Below are positions 1 to 7,134 of a stretch of DNA of 32,948 nucleotides, piece by piece. How positions within the stretch are numbered: the stretch's first letter is position 1; each line of letters begins with the position of its first letter. Location of the stretch: positions 1-32,948 of the forward strand of contig JAHZIE010000029.1 in NCBI GenBank assembly GCA_019419895.1, written 5' to 3'. The notes beneath the pieces were generated by a model. That model ran no database searches and had not been told where the DNA came from. It was given only the letters and a program-made list of their open reading frames with translations. The translations under genes were made by a program, and so were the position numbers. The DNA is from Clostridiales bacterium (lineage in GTDB: Bacteria; Bacillota; Clostridia; Oscillospirales; Acutalibacteraceae).

Positions 1-124
1 AGCCCATCAGCATGGCGATTTCTTCAATCAGCTCTCGGAATTCCTTGCTGGTGGGATTTTCATCACGGAGAATCGAAATTTTATGCTGGAGCACGGGGTG
101 ATCAAAAATTGTAATATTTGACAT
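1..124 (-). CDS. upp: Uracil phosphoribosyltransferase, N-terminal part (cut by window edge)
   Basis: This is the first ~41 codons of a cytosolic enzyme that converts uracil and PRPP to UMP in pyrimidine salvage. The visible residues (MSNITIFDHPVLQHKI, then RDENPTSKEFRELIEEIA) match the conserved UPRT N-terminus, where V-DHPL-QHKLT-IR--NT--K-FREL is typical. The catalytic PRPP loop lies outside the window. Two consecutive ATGs exist (127 and 124). The AGGAGG at 133-138 gives 5 nt spacing to the first and 8 nt to the second, so 124 is slightly preferred. It lies downstream of uracil permease on the same strand, which fits import plus salvage. A terminator-like hairpin sits in its leader. Family assignment is secure; completeness cannot be judged. 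Confidence 0.93.
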   Translation of the reverse strand, partial: MSNITIFDHPVLQHKISILRDENPTSKEFRELIEEIAMLMG

Positions 125-172
125 CATCAGTGCCTCCTACAGGTATCTTTTTCAAGCCAGCCCACGGTGAAC

Positions 173-211
173 AAAAAGCCCCCGGCCGGTTTCCCGGCCA
201 TGAAGGGCTTT
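173..211 (-). terminator. Intrinsic terminator hairpin inside the upp leader (possible attenuator)
   Basis: Read on the minus strand, AAGCCC (210-205) pairs with GGGCTT (181-176). Inside it a GGCCGG-GAAA-CCGGCC stem-loop forms, and the hairpin is followed by a T run. It lies about 50 nt upstream of the upp start and downstream of two TATAAT boxes, so it would interrupt both readthrough from uraA and transcripts started in the gap. Upstream GGAAGG (227-222) could pair with the CCCTTC (207-202) in the ascending arm, which would be an antiterminator-like alternative. No clear PyrR-binding consensus was recognised, so control by PyrR is only a guess. Confidence 0.7.
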
Positions 212-257
212 ATCGTCCTATCCTTCCAGCAAGCTTGCGCGTCTTTTCTTATTTTTT

Positions 258-273
258 ATTATACATCATTATA
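258..273 (-). promoter_or_regulatory. Candidate upp promoter (two TATAAT boxes)
   Basis: On the minus strand TATAAT occurs twice, at 273-268 and 263-258, in AT-rich DNA between uraA and upp. No good -35 lies 16-18 bp upstream of either. TTGACG at 313-308 is too far away, though it forms part of a 14-bp perfect palindrome at 302-315. A start here would place the terminator hairpin in the 5' leader of upp. Confidence 0.4.
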
Positions 274-344
274 CACTACAAAGAGAATATTAAAATAAAA
301 ATTTTGACGTCAAAAAGTCACAACAGTGGCGGGCCTATAAAAAA

Positions 345-1688
345 TCAGTCTTCTACAGGAGCGTCAGGGGTATCGTCCTCTTTGTCAGGGAGAATCAAAT
401 TTGCCAGCACGCCGACAACCACGGCCACAAAGAGGCCGGAGATGGTCAAAGTGGTGGCGCCGATATTCAGAACAATTCCGCCCAAACCGCCGATGCCAAG
501 CCCAAAGACAAGGATAAGGGAAACGATGATCAAGTTACGGCTGTGAGTGAAATTAAGATTTGCTTCCGCCAGAGTACGGATGCCGATGGAGGCTATCATA
601 CCGAAGAGGACGACCTCGACGCCTCCCTTGACCGGCCCGGGAATGGTCTGAAGCACCGCCCCGAATTTGCCGAAAAGCCCTAGGAAAATCGCGAAACAGG
701 CGGTGATGCGGAGAAGGAGGGGATTATAATTTTTTGTCGTGGCAAGGACTCCGGTATTCTCGGAATAGGTGGTGTTCGGGGGGCCTCCGATCAAACCGGC
801 GAAGATGGTAGCCAGACCGTCGCCAAGAAGAGTGCGGTGCAGGCCGGGATCCTTCATGAAATTTTTGCCAACAACGGCGCTGTTGGTGGTGATATCTCCG
901 ATATGTTCCATAAAGGTAACAAGGGCGATGGGAGCGATGGATAAAATCACACCCCAGTCGAACTGGGGAAGGGAACCAAAGGGAACGCCGTCCGGGCTTG
1001 TGGTGACAAAGGGAATGTTGATCCAGGCGGCGTCGCGAATGGGAGAAAAGTCCATGGGGTAAATACCAAACAGATTCAGGACAACGCAGAGCAGATAACC
1101 GGAGGCAATTCCAAGAAGAATGGGAACCAGTTTAAAGAATCCCTTTGCGAATACGTTGAAAATAACGACCATAATCAGGGTAAAAAAGGCGATTCCCAGA
1201 TTCAGAGCCACATCGGAATTGATGGTGATGCCGTTGGCAAGAAGGGAAGCGTCCCATGTGGTGCAGTCCTTGATGGCGGTGCTGGAGAGCCCCACTCCGA
1301 TGACCACCACGACAGGCCCGGTGACAACGGGAGGGAAAATCTTCTGGATTCTTTCCGCCCCCACAAGATAGGCGATCAGGGAAAAGATAAGGTAGACAAG
1401 ACCGGCGATGATAATTCCACCCTGCGCCAGGGGAATTTTACTGGGGTCCACGGTCCCGTTTTCCTTGATGATGGCGATGAGGGCCGGCATAAAGGAAAAC
1501 GATGATCCCAAAAAGACGGGAACCTTGCACTTGGTGCACAGATGGAAAATCAGGGTGCCGGCACCGGCGGAAAAGAGCGCGAGGGAGGGGTTCATACCTG
1601 TGGAGAGGGGAACCAGAATTGTTGCGCCGAACATGGCGAATAAATGCTGGACGCTCATCAGGTAATCTCGGGAGCGAAGCTTGGCCAT
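345..1688 (-). CDS. uraA: Uracil permease, NCS2/UraA family
   Basis: A polytopic inner-membrane symporter that imports uracil. The 447-residue product is strongly hydrophobic, has about a dozen or more membrane segments, and is of normal family length. The N-terminal QHLFAMFGATILVPL block is typical of UraA. Two acidic residues expected at the substrate/proton site are present: E261 in FMEHIGD and E310 in YSENTG. Their 49-residue separation equals that of E241 and E290 in the E. coli protein. An ATG at 1694 is in frame but sits only 1 nt from the GGAG ribosome site; the ATG at 1688 is 7 nt away and is chosen. It lies upstream of upp on the same strand, consistent with a uracil import and salvage unit. 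A TATAAT at 1733-1728 may belong to its promoter. Confidence 0.95.
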   Translation of the reverse strand: MAKLRSRDYLMSVQHLFAMFGATILVPLSTGMNPSLALFSAGAGTLIFHLCTKCKVPVFLGSSFSFMPALIAIIKENGTVDPSKIPLAQGGIIIAGLVYLIFSLIAYLVGAERIQKIFPPVVTGPVVVVIGVGLSSTAIKDCTTWDASLLANGITINSDVALNLGIAFFTLIMVVIFNVFAKGFFKLVPILLGIASGYLLCVVLNLFGIYPMDFSPIRDAAWINIPFVTTSPDGVPFGSLPQFDWGVILSIAPIALVTFMEHIGDITTNSAVVGKNFMKDPGLHRTLLGDGLATIFAGLIGGPPNTTYSENTGVLATTKNYNPLLLRITACFAIFLGLFGKFGAVLQTIPGPVKGGVEVVLFGMIASIGIRTLAEANLNFTHSRNLIIVSLILVFGLGIGGLGGIVLNIGATTLTISGLFVAVVVGVLANLILPDKEDDTPDAPVED

Positions 1689-1794
1689 AGTCATTCTCCT
1701 TTTTTGTTTCTTAAGATATTCTTCATATTATATTAACAAATAGACAAGCCTAATGCAACAAAAAATGACATTTTTTTGCCTGCGAAGGGAGAAA

Positions 1795-1830
1795 TAAAAA
1801 ATCCCATTTCCTTAGATAAAGAAATGGGAT
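1795..1830 (-). terminator. Intrinsic terminator after the cdd-ksgA-orf188 unit
   Basis: The arms ATCCCATTTC (1801-1810) and GAAATGGGAT (1821-1830) form a perfect 10-bp stem with a 10-nt loop. On the minus strand it is followed by a TTTTTTATT tract. It starts 14 nt past the stop of the 188-residue protein and separates that operon from uraA. Confidence 0.88.
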
Positions 1831-1843
1831 GACTCTTTTCATT

Positions 1844-2410
1844 TTATTTTCGTGCTTCTCGAACGACGATGGAATAATTCAGCTTTTTTATTTGCCGGAT
1901 AGCTTCCAGCGCCTTTTCTTCCGCCTGCTCCAGCGCCTTCTGCGAAGCTTCCTCCAGCGCGTCGTTTTCCTGGAGGCGCATCAATTCCTTCTGGGCCTGG
2001 ATCGCCTGCTCCAGGGAGGCAAGAGCCAGCGTTTTTTTAGTCACCTGAATATTCTGAAGGGCAAAAACCGCCTGCTGCGCCTTCTCCGCCGCGATGGCCC
2101 TGGCCTGCCGTGTCAGTTCAGGATCGTTAAAATTGTCCGCCGATTCCTGCCAGGCGTCAAAGCTCTCAATAGCTTGGGAAAGAAGAAAACTGGACTTTTT
2201 GGAAACCAGCATCTTTTTGCGCCAGATGGCGTTCTGAGATTGATGGTAGCGGTAAGCGAAGAAAAAGCCGGCCAGAACGAACAGGATTCCCAAACCGCTG
2301 AACCAGATGGCGGCGGTGGACACCCCTGCCGTACTCAATGCCAGGGAACAGATGATCAGAACGCCGCTGACCGCCAGCAACCCGAAAACAATATCACCGT
2401 GATGTCTCAT
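1844..2410 (-). CDS. Hypothetical membrane protein with C-terminal coiled coil
   Basis: A 188-residue protein I do not recognise by family. Two hydrophobic segments near the N-terminus (about residues 8-30 and 33-55) are followed by a basic stretch (YRYHQSQNAIWRKK). The remaining ~120 residues are Ala/Glu/Gln/Lys-rich and look like a long helical coiled coil (for example EEASQKALEQAEEKALEAIRQIKK). This architecture suggests a membrane anchor carrying a cytoplasmic helical rod. An AGGAGG lies 7 nt upstream of the ATG. The gene starts 11 nt after the ksgA stop, so the two are almost certainly cotranscribed. No catalytic motif is visible and no function is proposed. Confidence 0.8.
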   Translation of the reverse strand: MRHHGDIVFGLLAVSGVLIICSLALSTAGVSTAAIWFSGLGILFVLAGFFFAYRYHQSQNAIWRKKMLVSKKSSFLLSQAIESFDAWQESADNFNDPELTRQARAIAAEKAQQAVFALQNIQVTKKTLALASLEQAIQAQKELMRLQENDALEEASQKALEQAEEKALEAIRQIKKLNYSIVVREARK

Positions 2411-2421
2411 ATCGGCACCTC

Positions 2422-3294
2422 CTAAGGATTTGAAAACTGGTGAAGGAATAAAAGATTGGAAAGGCGGATAAAATCTTCCATGGTAAGCTGTTCTGCCCGA
2501 GATTGGGCTGGCAACCGCGCCTGAGAAAGAAGCTCCGAAATCAGAGCCTTTGGCAGGGTGAGGCCGGCGCTCAGAGAATTGAGAAGGGTTTTCCGGCGCT
2601 GCCCGAAGGCGGATTTGATGACGCGGAAAAAATACGCTTCATCCTCCACATGACCAGGGGGCGTGTTCCTCAGATGAAGACGGATAACGGCGGAATCGAC
2701 GTTGGGGGAGGGAAGGAAGCTGCCTCTGGAAACGCGGAAAAGAAGCTGAGGCTCTGCGTAATAACGGACGGCAAGGCTGACGGCCCCCGCCTCTCTTGTC
2801 CCCGGCAGGGCGCAGATACGTTCCGCGGCCTCCTTTTGAACCATCACGGTGATGGAACGAATGGGCAGTCTTTCTTCCAGCAGCTTCATAATGACCGGAG
2901 AAGTAATATAATATGGGAGATTGGCGCATACATCCACTGGCATGCCGGAAAACTCCTCTTTCAGAAGGCGCCGGAGATCCACCTCCAGAATATCCGCGTT
3001 GATAATGCTTACATTGGAAAATTCCGACAGGGTTTCATTCAAAATGGGAAGCAGACGCTTGTCCAGCTCAATGGAAACCACCTTTTTTGCCAAGCCGGCA
3101 AGTTCACAGGTGAGAACGCCAATGCCCGGACCGATTTCCAGAACGCCGGTTGTACTGCCCGCGCCGCATGCCTGTGCCATCCGGGGACATATGCTGGGGT
3201 TTACAAGAAAATTCTGCCCCATAGCCTTGGAAAAACGAAATCCATGACGGGACAGTAATTCTTTGATATTGCCGATATCAGTCAGTTTACTCAT
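2422..3294 (-). CDS. rsmA (ksgA): 16S rRNA (adenine1518/1519-N6)-dimethyltransferase
   Basis: A SAM-dependent methyltransferase that dimethylates two adjacent adenosines in the 3' hairpin of 16S rRNA during 30S maturation. The 290-residue length is normal. Diagnostic motifs are GQNFLVNPSI near the N-terminus, the SAM-binding VLEIGPGIGVLT, VSIELDKRL, NADILEVD, and the catalytic NLPYYIT block, followed by the C-terminal helical domain (FGQRRKTLLNSL). The ATG at 3294 gives the expected N-terminus, but the ribosome site is weak. The gene lies between cdd and the small membrane protein on the same strand, with 77 nt to cdd. Confidence 0.95.
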   Translation of the reverse strand: MSKLTDIGNIKELLSRHGFRFSKAMGQNFLVNPSICPRMAQACGAGSTTGVLEIGPGIGVLTCELAGLAKKVVSIELDKRLLPILNETLSEFSNVSIINADILEVDLRRLLKEEFSGMPVDVCANLPYYITSPVIMKLLEERLPIRSITVMVQKEAAERICALPGTREAGAVSLAVRYYAEPQLLFRVSRGSFLPSPNVDSAVIRLHLRNTPPGHVEDEAYFFRVIKSAFGQRRKTLLNSLSAGLTLPKALISELLSQARLPAQSRAEQLTMEDFIRLSNLLFLHQFSNP

Positions 3295-3350
3295 AAGGAA
3301 AATCCATTTCCCGGCATATCGTTCAGATTCTGCCGTAGTAAAATTATCAG

Positions 3351-3366
3351 GCCGCCCGACGGCGGA
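3351..3366 (-). other. Small GC hairpin just after cdd
   Basis: CCGCC (3352-3356) and GGCGG (3361-3365) form a 5-bp stem with a CGAC loop directly after the cdd stop. On the minus strand TAATTTTAC follows at a distance. It may act as a weak terminator or processing site between cdd and ksgA. Confidence 0.35.
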
Positions 3367-3371
3367 TACAA

Positions 3372-3764
3372 TTATTGTTCAGAAAAATTAAATTGGGACG
3401 GAAGAAGCCGGGAGAGGGGGATACATTCCAAGTCCCCTTCCTGCCGCTGGTAAATAACAAGGAGATCGCCAAATTCGCTGAGGGCTTGCCGGCACATGCC
3501 GCAGGGGGTGATCCCCCGCTGGGGAGAGGCTACCGCGATGGCTGTGAAGCTTCGTTCTCCGGCGGACACAGCGGCTGCAAGTGCGGACCGTTCGGCGCAG
3601 ATGCCGGCGGGAAAAGACTGGTTTTCTATATTACAGCCGGTAAAAGTTTTTCCGTCCTGGCATAAAAGCGCCGCCCCCACGGAAAAGCGGGAATAGGGAG
3701 AGTAAGAAAATTCCGCCGCCCGCATAGCAAGATCATACAATGCCGCCCTTTCCTCTTTAGTCAT
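3372..3764 (-). CDS. cdd: Cytidine deaminase
   Basis: A zinc hydrolase that deaminates cytidine and deoxycytidine to uridine and deoxyuridine in the cytosol. The 130-residue protein has the homotetrameric CDA signature: CAERSA (C56 as zinc ligand, E58 as proton shuttle) and PCGMCRQ (C88 and C91 as zinc ligands), plus the nucleoside-binding NIENQSFP block. The length is typical of the Bacillus-type enzyme. A GGGG-rich ribosome site precedes the ATG at 3764. With uraA and upp downstream and a dCMP deaminase divergent to it, it forms a pyrimidine salvage neighbourhood. Confidence 0.96.
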   Translation of the reverse strand: MTKEERAALYDLAMRAAEFSYSPYSRFSVGAALLCQDGKTFTGCNIENQSFPAGICAERSALAAAVSAGERSFTAIAVASPQRGITPCGMCRQALSEFGDLLVIYQRQEGDLECIPLSRLLPSQFNFSEQ

Positions 3765-3785
3765 ATCCCCATCCCCCCCGGAAAA

Positions 3786-3807
3786 ATGATATAAATTATT
3801 ATATCAT
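3786..3807. promoter_or_regulatory. Inverted repeat overlapping the probable cdd -10 box
   Basis: ATGATATAA (3786-3794) and TTATATCAT (3799-3807) are perfect 9-bp arms around ATTA. The minus-strand TATAAT at 3803-3798 lies inside the repeat and would serve as the cdd -10 box; the matching -35 (TATGAA at 3826-3821) is poor. A regulator bound here would sit on the cdd promoter. Confidence 0.45.
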
Positions 3808-3834
3808 AAATTGAAGGCGTTTCATAGAAAAATG

Positions 3835-3863
3835 TTGCGAAAAATGGGGAAATGCTCTATGAT
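3835..3863 (+). promoter_or_regulatory. Promoter of the dCMP deaminase gene
   Basis: TTGCGA (3835-3840) and TATGAT (3858-3863) are separated by exactly 17 bp and lie 35 nt upstream of the start codon, with a good ribosome site between. Confidence 0.65.
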
Positions 3864-3898
3864 AGAGAAAAGAATGCGATGGAAAAGGAGGACGCGTT

Positions 3899-4387
3899 AT
3901 GCCCAGAATTGACAAAAGAAATTATTATTTGGATATTGCCGAGACGGTATTGGAGCGGGGAACCTGTCTGAGAAGAAATTATGGAGCGATTATAGTCAAA
4001 AACGATCAGATTATTTCCACTGGATATGTGGGGGCGCCCCGGGGAAGAGTGAACTGCGTGGACGCGAAGGTGTGCGTCAGAGAACGACTGGCTGTCCCAC
4101 GGGGAGAAAGGTACGAGCTGTGCCGGTCTGTTCACGCCGAGGCCAACGCCATCATCCACGCGGCGCGCAACGATATGCTTGGAGCAACCTTATATCTGGT
4201 TGGAAAAAACGCCGCCGACGGCGCCTATGTGGAAAACGCGAACCCCTGTTCCATGTGCAAGAGGCTGATTATTAACGCGGGAATTGAAACGGTTGTAATT
4301 CGGAATCATAAAACACAGTATACGGAAATCCCTGTTTCGCAATGGATAGAGCATGATGAATCTCTGGAAGGAAAGCTTGGCTATTGA
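3899..4387 (+). CDS. dCMP deaminase family protein (ComEB-like)
   Basis: A zinc-dependent deaminase of the cytidine/deoxycytidylate family, predicted to convert dCMP to dUMP, the precursor for dTMP synthesis. The 162-residue product has HAEANAI (H79 as zinc ligand, E81 as catalytic residue) and PCSMC (C117 and C120 as zinc ligands). The extra cysteines in the NCVDAKVCVRERL insert before HAE are common in ComEB/dCMP deaminases. GGAGG lies about 8 nt upstream of the ATG. It is divergent from cdd and ends at a terminator. A related CMP/dCMP-deaminase role cannot be excluded, but the nucleotide-deaminase family is clear. Confidence 0.9.
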   Translation: MPRIDKRNYYLDIAETVLERGTCLRRNYGAIIVKNDQIISTGYVGAPRGRVNCVDAKVCVRERLAVPRGERYELCRSVHAEANAIIHAARNDMLGATLYLVGKNAADGAYVENANPCSMCKRLIINAGIETVVIRNHKTQYTEIPVSQWIEHDESLEGKLGY

Positions 4388-4392
4388 GCGTT

Positions 4393-4421
4393 AGGCGGCG
4401 CCGTTGAGGATGCCGCCTTTT
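4393..4421 (+). terminator. Intrinsic terminator after the dCMP deaminase gene
   Basis: AGGCGGC (4393-4399) and GCCGCCT (4412-4418) form a GC-rich stem followed by TTTT, six nt after the stop codon. Confidence 0.85.
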
Positions 4422-4486
4422 CCAATTCCAGAGGGAGTGTCAGGAAGAACCGCCTTATGGCGTGACGCGGAAGAAATACATATAAA

Positions 4487-4526
4487 TTGTGTTTGTTATA
4501 ATAAAATGCGGTATATCTTGTGTTTG
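4487..4526. repeat. TTGTGTTTG direct repeat upstream of pflB
   Basis: TTGTGTTTG occurs at 4487-4495 and 4518-4526, 31 bp apart (about three helical turns), 65-105 bp upstream of the pflB -35 box. Same-face repeats suggest an activator or repressor site; no known consensus was matched. Confidence 0.35.
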
Positions 4527-4590
4527 CCTCCTTTGTGCATGGATGATGAATTTATGGACACAGTGGGGTGTTATTTGGGGGATTTGGCTA

Positions 4591-4619
4591 TCGACAAATG
4601 TATACAAATTCTGTATAAT
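4591..4619 (+). promoter_or_regulatory. pflB promoter with overlapping inverted repeat
   Basis: TCGACA (4591-4596) and TATAAT (4614-4619) are 17 bp apart, nearly consensus. The spacer and -10 contain TATACA-AATTC-TGTATA (4601-4617), a perfect inverted repeat that could be an operator. The leader to the pflB ATG is about 70 nt. Repression by direct occlusion is an inference. Confidence 0.7.
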
Positions 4620-4692
4620 TTGATCGTAAGTTCATACAATACTTTCAAAAGCGTAAGTCCAGTTTTGAAAGGCGGCCATACAGGAGGTAACA

Positions 4693-6909
4693 ATGAAGGA
4701 ATTCAAAGCAGGCACATGGAAACGTTTTGTGGATGTTCATGATTTTATTTTGACCAACTATACCCCTTACGACGGGAATGAGGAATTCCTGTCAGGGCCG
4801 ACAGAGAAAACCAAGGCGCTTTGGGAGGAGACCAAAGAACTGCTGGAAAAGGAACGGCGGGCCGGGGGTGTTCTGGATATTGACGCCGACACAATTTCAG
4901 ATATCGACGCTTACCAGCCTGGATATATTGATAAGGAAAAGGAAACTATTGTAGGACTGCAGACTGATGCCCCGCTGAAGAGAGCCATCATGCCCTTTGG
5001 CGGTATCCGCATGGTGAGAAAGTCTCTGGAAGCTTATGGGCGAAAAATGAATCCGGAAGTGGAAAAGGTATTTAAATACCGCAAAACGCACAACGACGGT
5101 GTTTTTGACGTCTATACGGATGAAATGAAAAAGGCGCGCCACAACGGAATTATTACCGGTTTGCCGGATGCTTACGGCCGCGGCCGCATCATTGGGGATT
5201 ACCGGCGGGTTGCCCTCTATGGAACGGCCTTTCTCATTTCTGAGAAGGAAAAATCAAAGGCGGATTTGAACTATGATGTCATGGATGAAGGCGCTATCCG
5301 GAAAAGGGAGGAGCTGACAGAACAGATTCGTGCCCTCAAGGCGTTGGAGCGGATGGGAAAAAGCTATGGATTTGATATCTCCCGTCCCGCTGAGGATACC
5401 AGGGAAGCGATCCAGTGGCTTTATTTCGGATATCTCGCGGCTGTGAAGGAACAAAACGGCGCGGCCATGTCCATCGGCAGAATTTCCACCTTCCTGGACA
5501 TCTATGCCCACAGGGATTTGGAAGAGGGAAAATATACAGAGGAACAGATTCAGGAGTTTGTCGACCACTTTATCATGAAGCTGCGGCTGATCCGGTTCTT
5601 ACGTACCCCGGCTTATGATGAGCTGTTTTCCGGCGATCCCACCTGGGTGACGGAATCCATCGGCGGCATGTGCAACGACGGCAGGCATATGGTGACAAAA
5701 ATGTCTTACCGTTTTCTCCACACCCTGACCAACCTGGGGCCTGCCCCTGAACCCAATATGACGATTTTATGGAGTACCAGGCTTCCGGAAAACTTTAAAA
5801 ATTACTGTGCCAGGGTTTCCATGGAAACCTCCTCCATCCAATATGAAAATGATGATTTGATGAGAAAAAAATTCGGGGATGATTATGCCATTGCCTGTTG
5901 CGTATCAGCGATGCGCGTCGGAAAGCAGATGCAGTTTTTTGGTGCGCGGGCGAACTTGGCCAAGGCTCTTCTTTACGCTATCAACGGAGGGCGCGATGAG
6001 GTGACCGGGGAACAGGTGGGGCCGGAGCTGCTCGCGGTCCGGGGAAAATACCTGGATTATGACGATGTGATGAAGAAGTACGACGCCATTTGCGAGTGGC
6101 TGTCCAAGCTGTATATCAATACCCTGAACGTCATCCATTATATGCATGACAAATACTGCTATGAAAAAATCCAAATGGCTCTTCACGATGACGATATCAT
6201 CCGAACCTGTGCCTGCGGTATTGCAGGCCTTTCCGTCGTGGCCGACAGCCTTTCGGCCATCAAGTACGCTAAGGTGCATCCGGTGCGCGATGAGCGGGGG
6301 CTGGTCATCGATTACCAGATAGAGGGAGATTATCCCAAGTTTGGCAACAACGACGCCAGAGTGGATGAGATTGCGGTGGACGTGGTGAAGATGTTCATGA
6401 GCAAGATTGCGAAATGCCGCACCTACCGCGACAGCCGTCCCACCCTTTCCATTCTGACCATCACCTCCAATGTGGTGTATGGGAAGAAAACCGGCTCTAC
6501 GCCCGATGGAAGAAAGAAGGGGGAGCCCTTTGCTCCCCGAGCCAATCCCATGCATGGGCGGGATACCAAGGGCTGCGTCGCTTCAATGATTTCCGTGGCC
6601 CATCTGCCCTATGACTACAGTGAGGACGGAATTTCCTACACCTTTTCCATTGTCCCCAACGCGCTGGGACGGGAAACTGAGGAAAAGGCCCATAATCTGG
6701 TGGGCCTTTTGGACGGCTACTTTAAAGAGGGCGGGCATCACATCAATGTCAATGTCCTCAACCGTGAGGTGCTGCTGGACGCGATGGATCATCCGGAGCT
6801 GTATCCTCAGCTGACGATACGGGTGTCCGGATATGCGGTCAATTTCATCAAGCTGACCAGAGAACAGCAGCTTGACGTTGTCAACCGTACCTTCCATACC
6901 AGATTTTAG
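4693..6909 (+). CDS. pflB: Formate C-acetyltransferase (pyruvate formate-lyase)
   Basis: A glycyl-radical enzyme that cleaves pyruvate plus CoA to acetyl-CoA and formate in anaerobic fermentation; cytosolic homodimer. The 738 residues match the true PflB length. The two active-site cysteines are adjacent (C402, C403, in IACCVSAM), which separates PFL from diol dehydratases and other glycyl-radical enzymes. The radical-bearing glycine is G713 in RVSGYAV near the C-terminus. Blocks such as PFGGIRMV and IITGLPDAYGRGRIIGDYRRVALYG are typical. A textbook AGGAGG lies 6 nt before the ATG. Its activase follows 225 nt later. Oxygen-labile chemistry implies a strict anaerobe or fermentative growth. Confidence 0.98.
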   Translation: MKEFKAGTWKRFVDVHDFILTNYTPYDGNEEFLSGPTEKTKALWEETKELLEKERRAGGVLDIDADTISDIDAYQPGYIDKEKETIVGLQTDAPLKRAIMPFGGIRMVRKSLEAYGRKMNPEVEKVFKYRKTHNDGVFDVYTDEMKKARHNGIITGLPDAYGRGRIIGDYRRVALYGTAFLISEKEKSKADLNYDVMDEGAIRKREELTEQIRALKALERMGKSYGFDISRPAEDTREAIQWLYFGYLAAVKEQNGAAMSIGRISTFLDIYAHRDLEEGKYTEEQIQEFVDHFIMKLRLIRFLRTPAYDELFSGDPTWVTESIGGMCNDGRHMVTKMSYRFLHTLTNLGPAPEPNMTILWSTRLPENFKNYCARVSMETSSIQYENDDLMRKKFGDDYAIACCVSAMRVGKQMQFFGARANLAKALLYAINGGRDEVTGEQVGPELLAVRGKYLDYDDVMKKYDAICEWLSKLYINTLNVIHYMHDKYCYEKIQMALHDDDIIRTCACGIAGLSVVADSLSAIKYAKVHPVRDERGLVIDYQIEGDYPKFGNNDARVDEIAVDVVKMFMSKIAKCRTYRDSRPTLSILTITSNVVYGKKTGSTPDGRKKGEPFAPRANPMHGRDTKGCVASMISVAHLPYDYSEDGISYTFSIVPNALGRETEEKAHNLVGLLDGYFKEGGHHINVNVLNREVLLDAMDHPELYPQLTIRVSGYAVNFIKLTREQQLDVVNRTFHTRF

Positions 6910-7065
6910 TGATGGAAGCTTGGAGAGAAATGGTATCGGCGCTTCCCGGAGGCTTCGCGGATTTTTGAGGCGGAGGAGGATGCCGGGCGTTGTCCGCAGC
7001 TTTGATCGGACAGTGTTAAAGATTTTTCAAATTTCAAAGGTATTAAAAACAGCGCCGGGGAAACC

Positions 7066-7102
7066 AAAAACGCGGCAGAGCCATTGGGACTGCCGCGTTT
7101 TC
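7066..7102 (+). terminator. Terminator hairpin between pflB and pflA
   Basis: AAAACGCGGCAG (7067-7078) and CTGCCGCGTTTT (7090-7101) form a 12-bp perfect stem whose descending arm ends in TTTT. It lies 33 nt before the pflA start, so pflB and pflA are separated by at least partial termination; this could set a high lyase to low activase ratio. Confidence 0.8.
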
Positions 7103-7134
7103 AACCGCCCTGAATTATTTAGGTGGGGAATATG

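Noticed and set aside
1829..2425. 198-codon plus-strand frame over the small membrane protein
   Set aside because: It is the antisense shadow of the minus-strand gene, which has an AGGAGG, a terminator and operon context; the plus frame has Phe/Leu/Arg-rich junk composition.
2503..3258. 251-codon plus-strand frame over ksgA
   Set aside because: Shadow of a clearly conserved methyltransferase; no ribosome site or family resemblance.
4404..4742. 112-codon frame upstream of pflB
   Set aside because: It runs over the terminator, promoter and start of pflB and lacks a ribosome site; not a credible gene.
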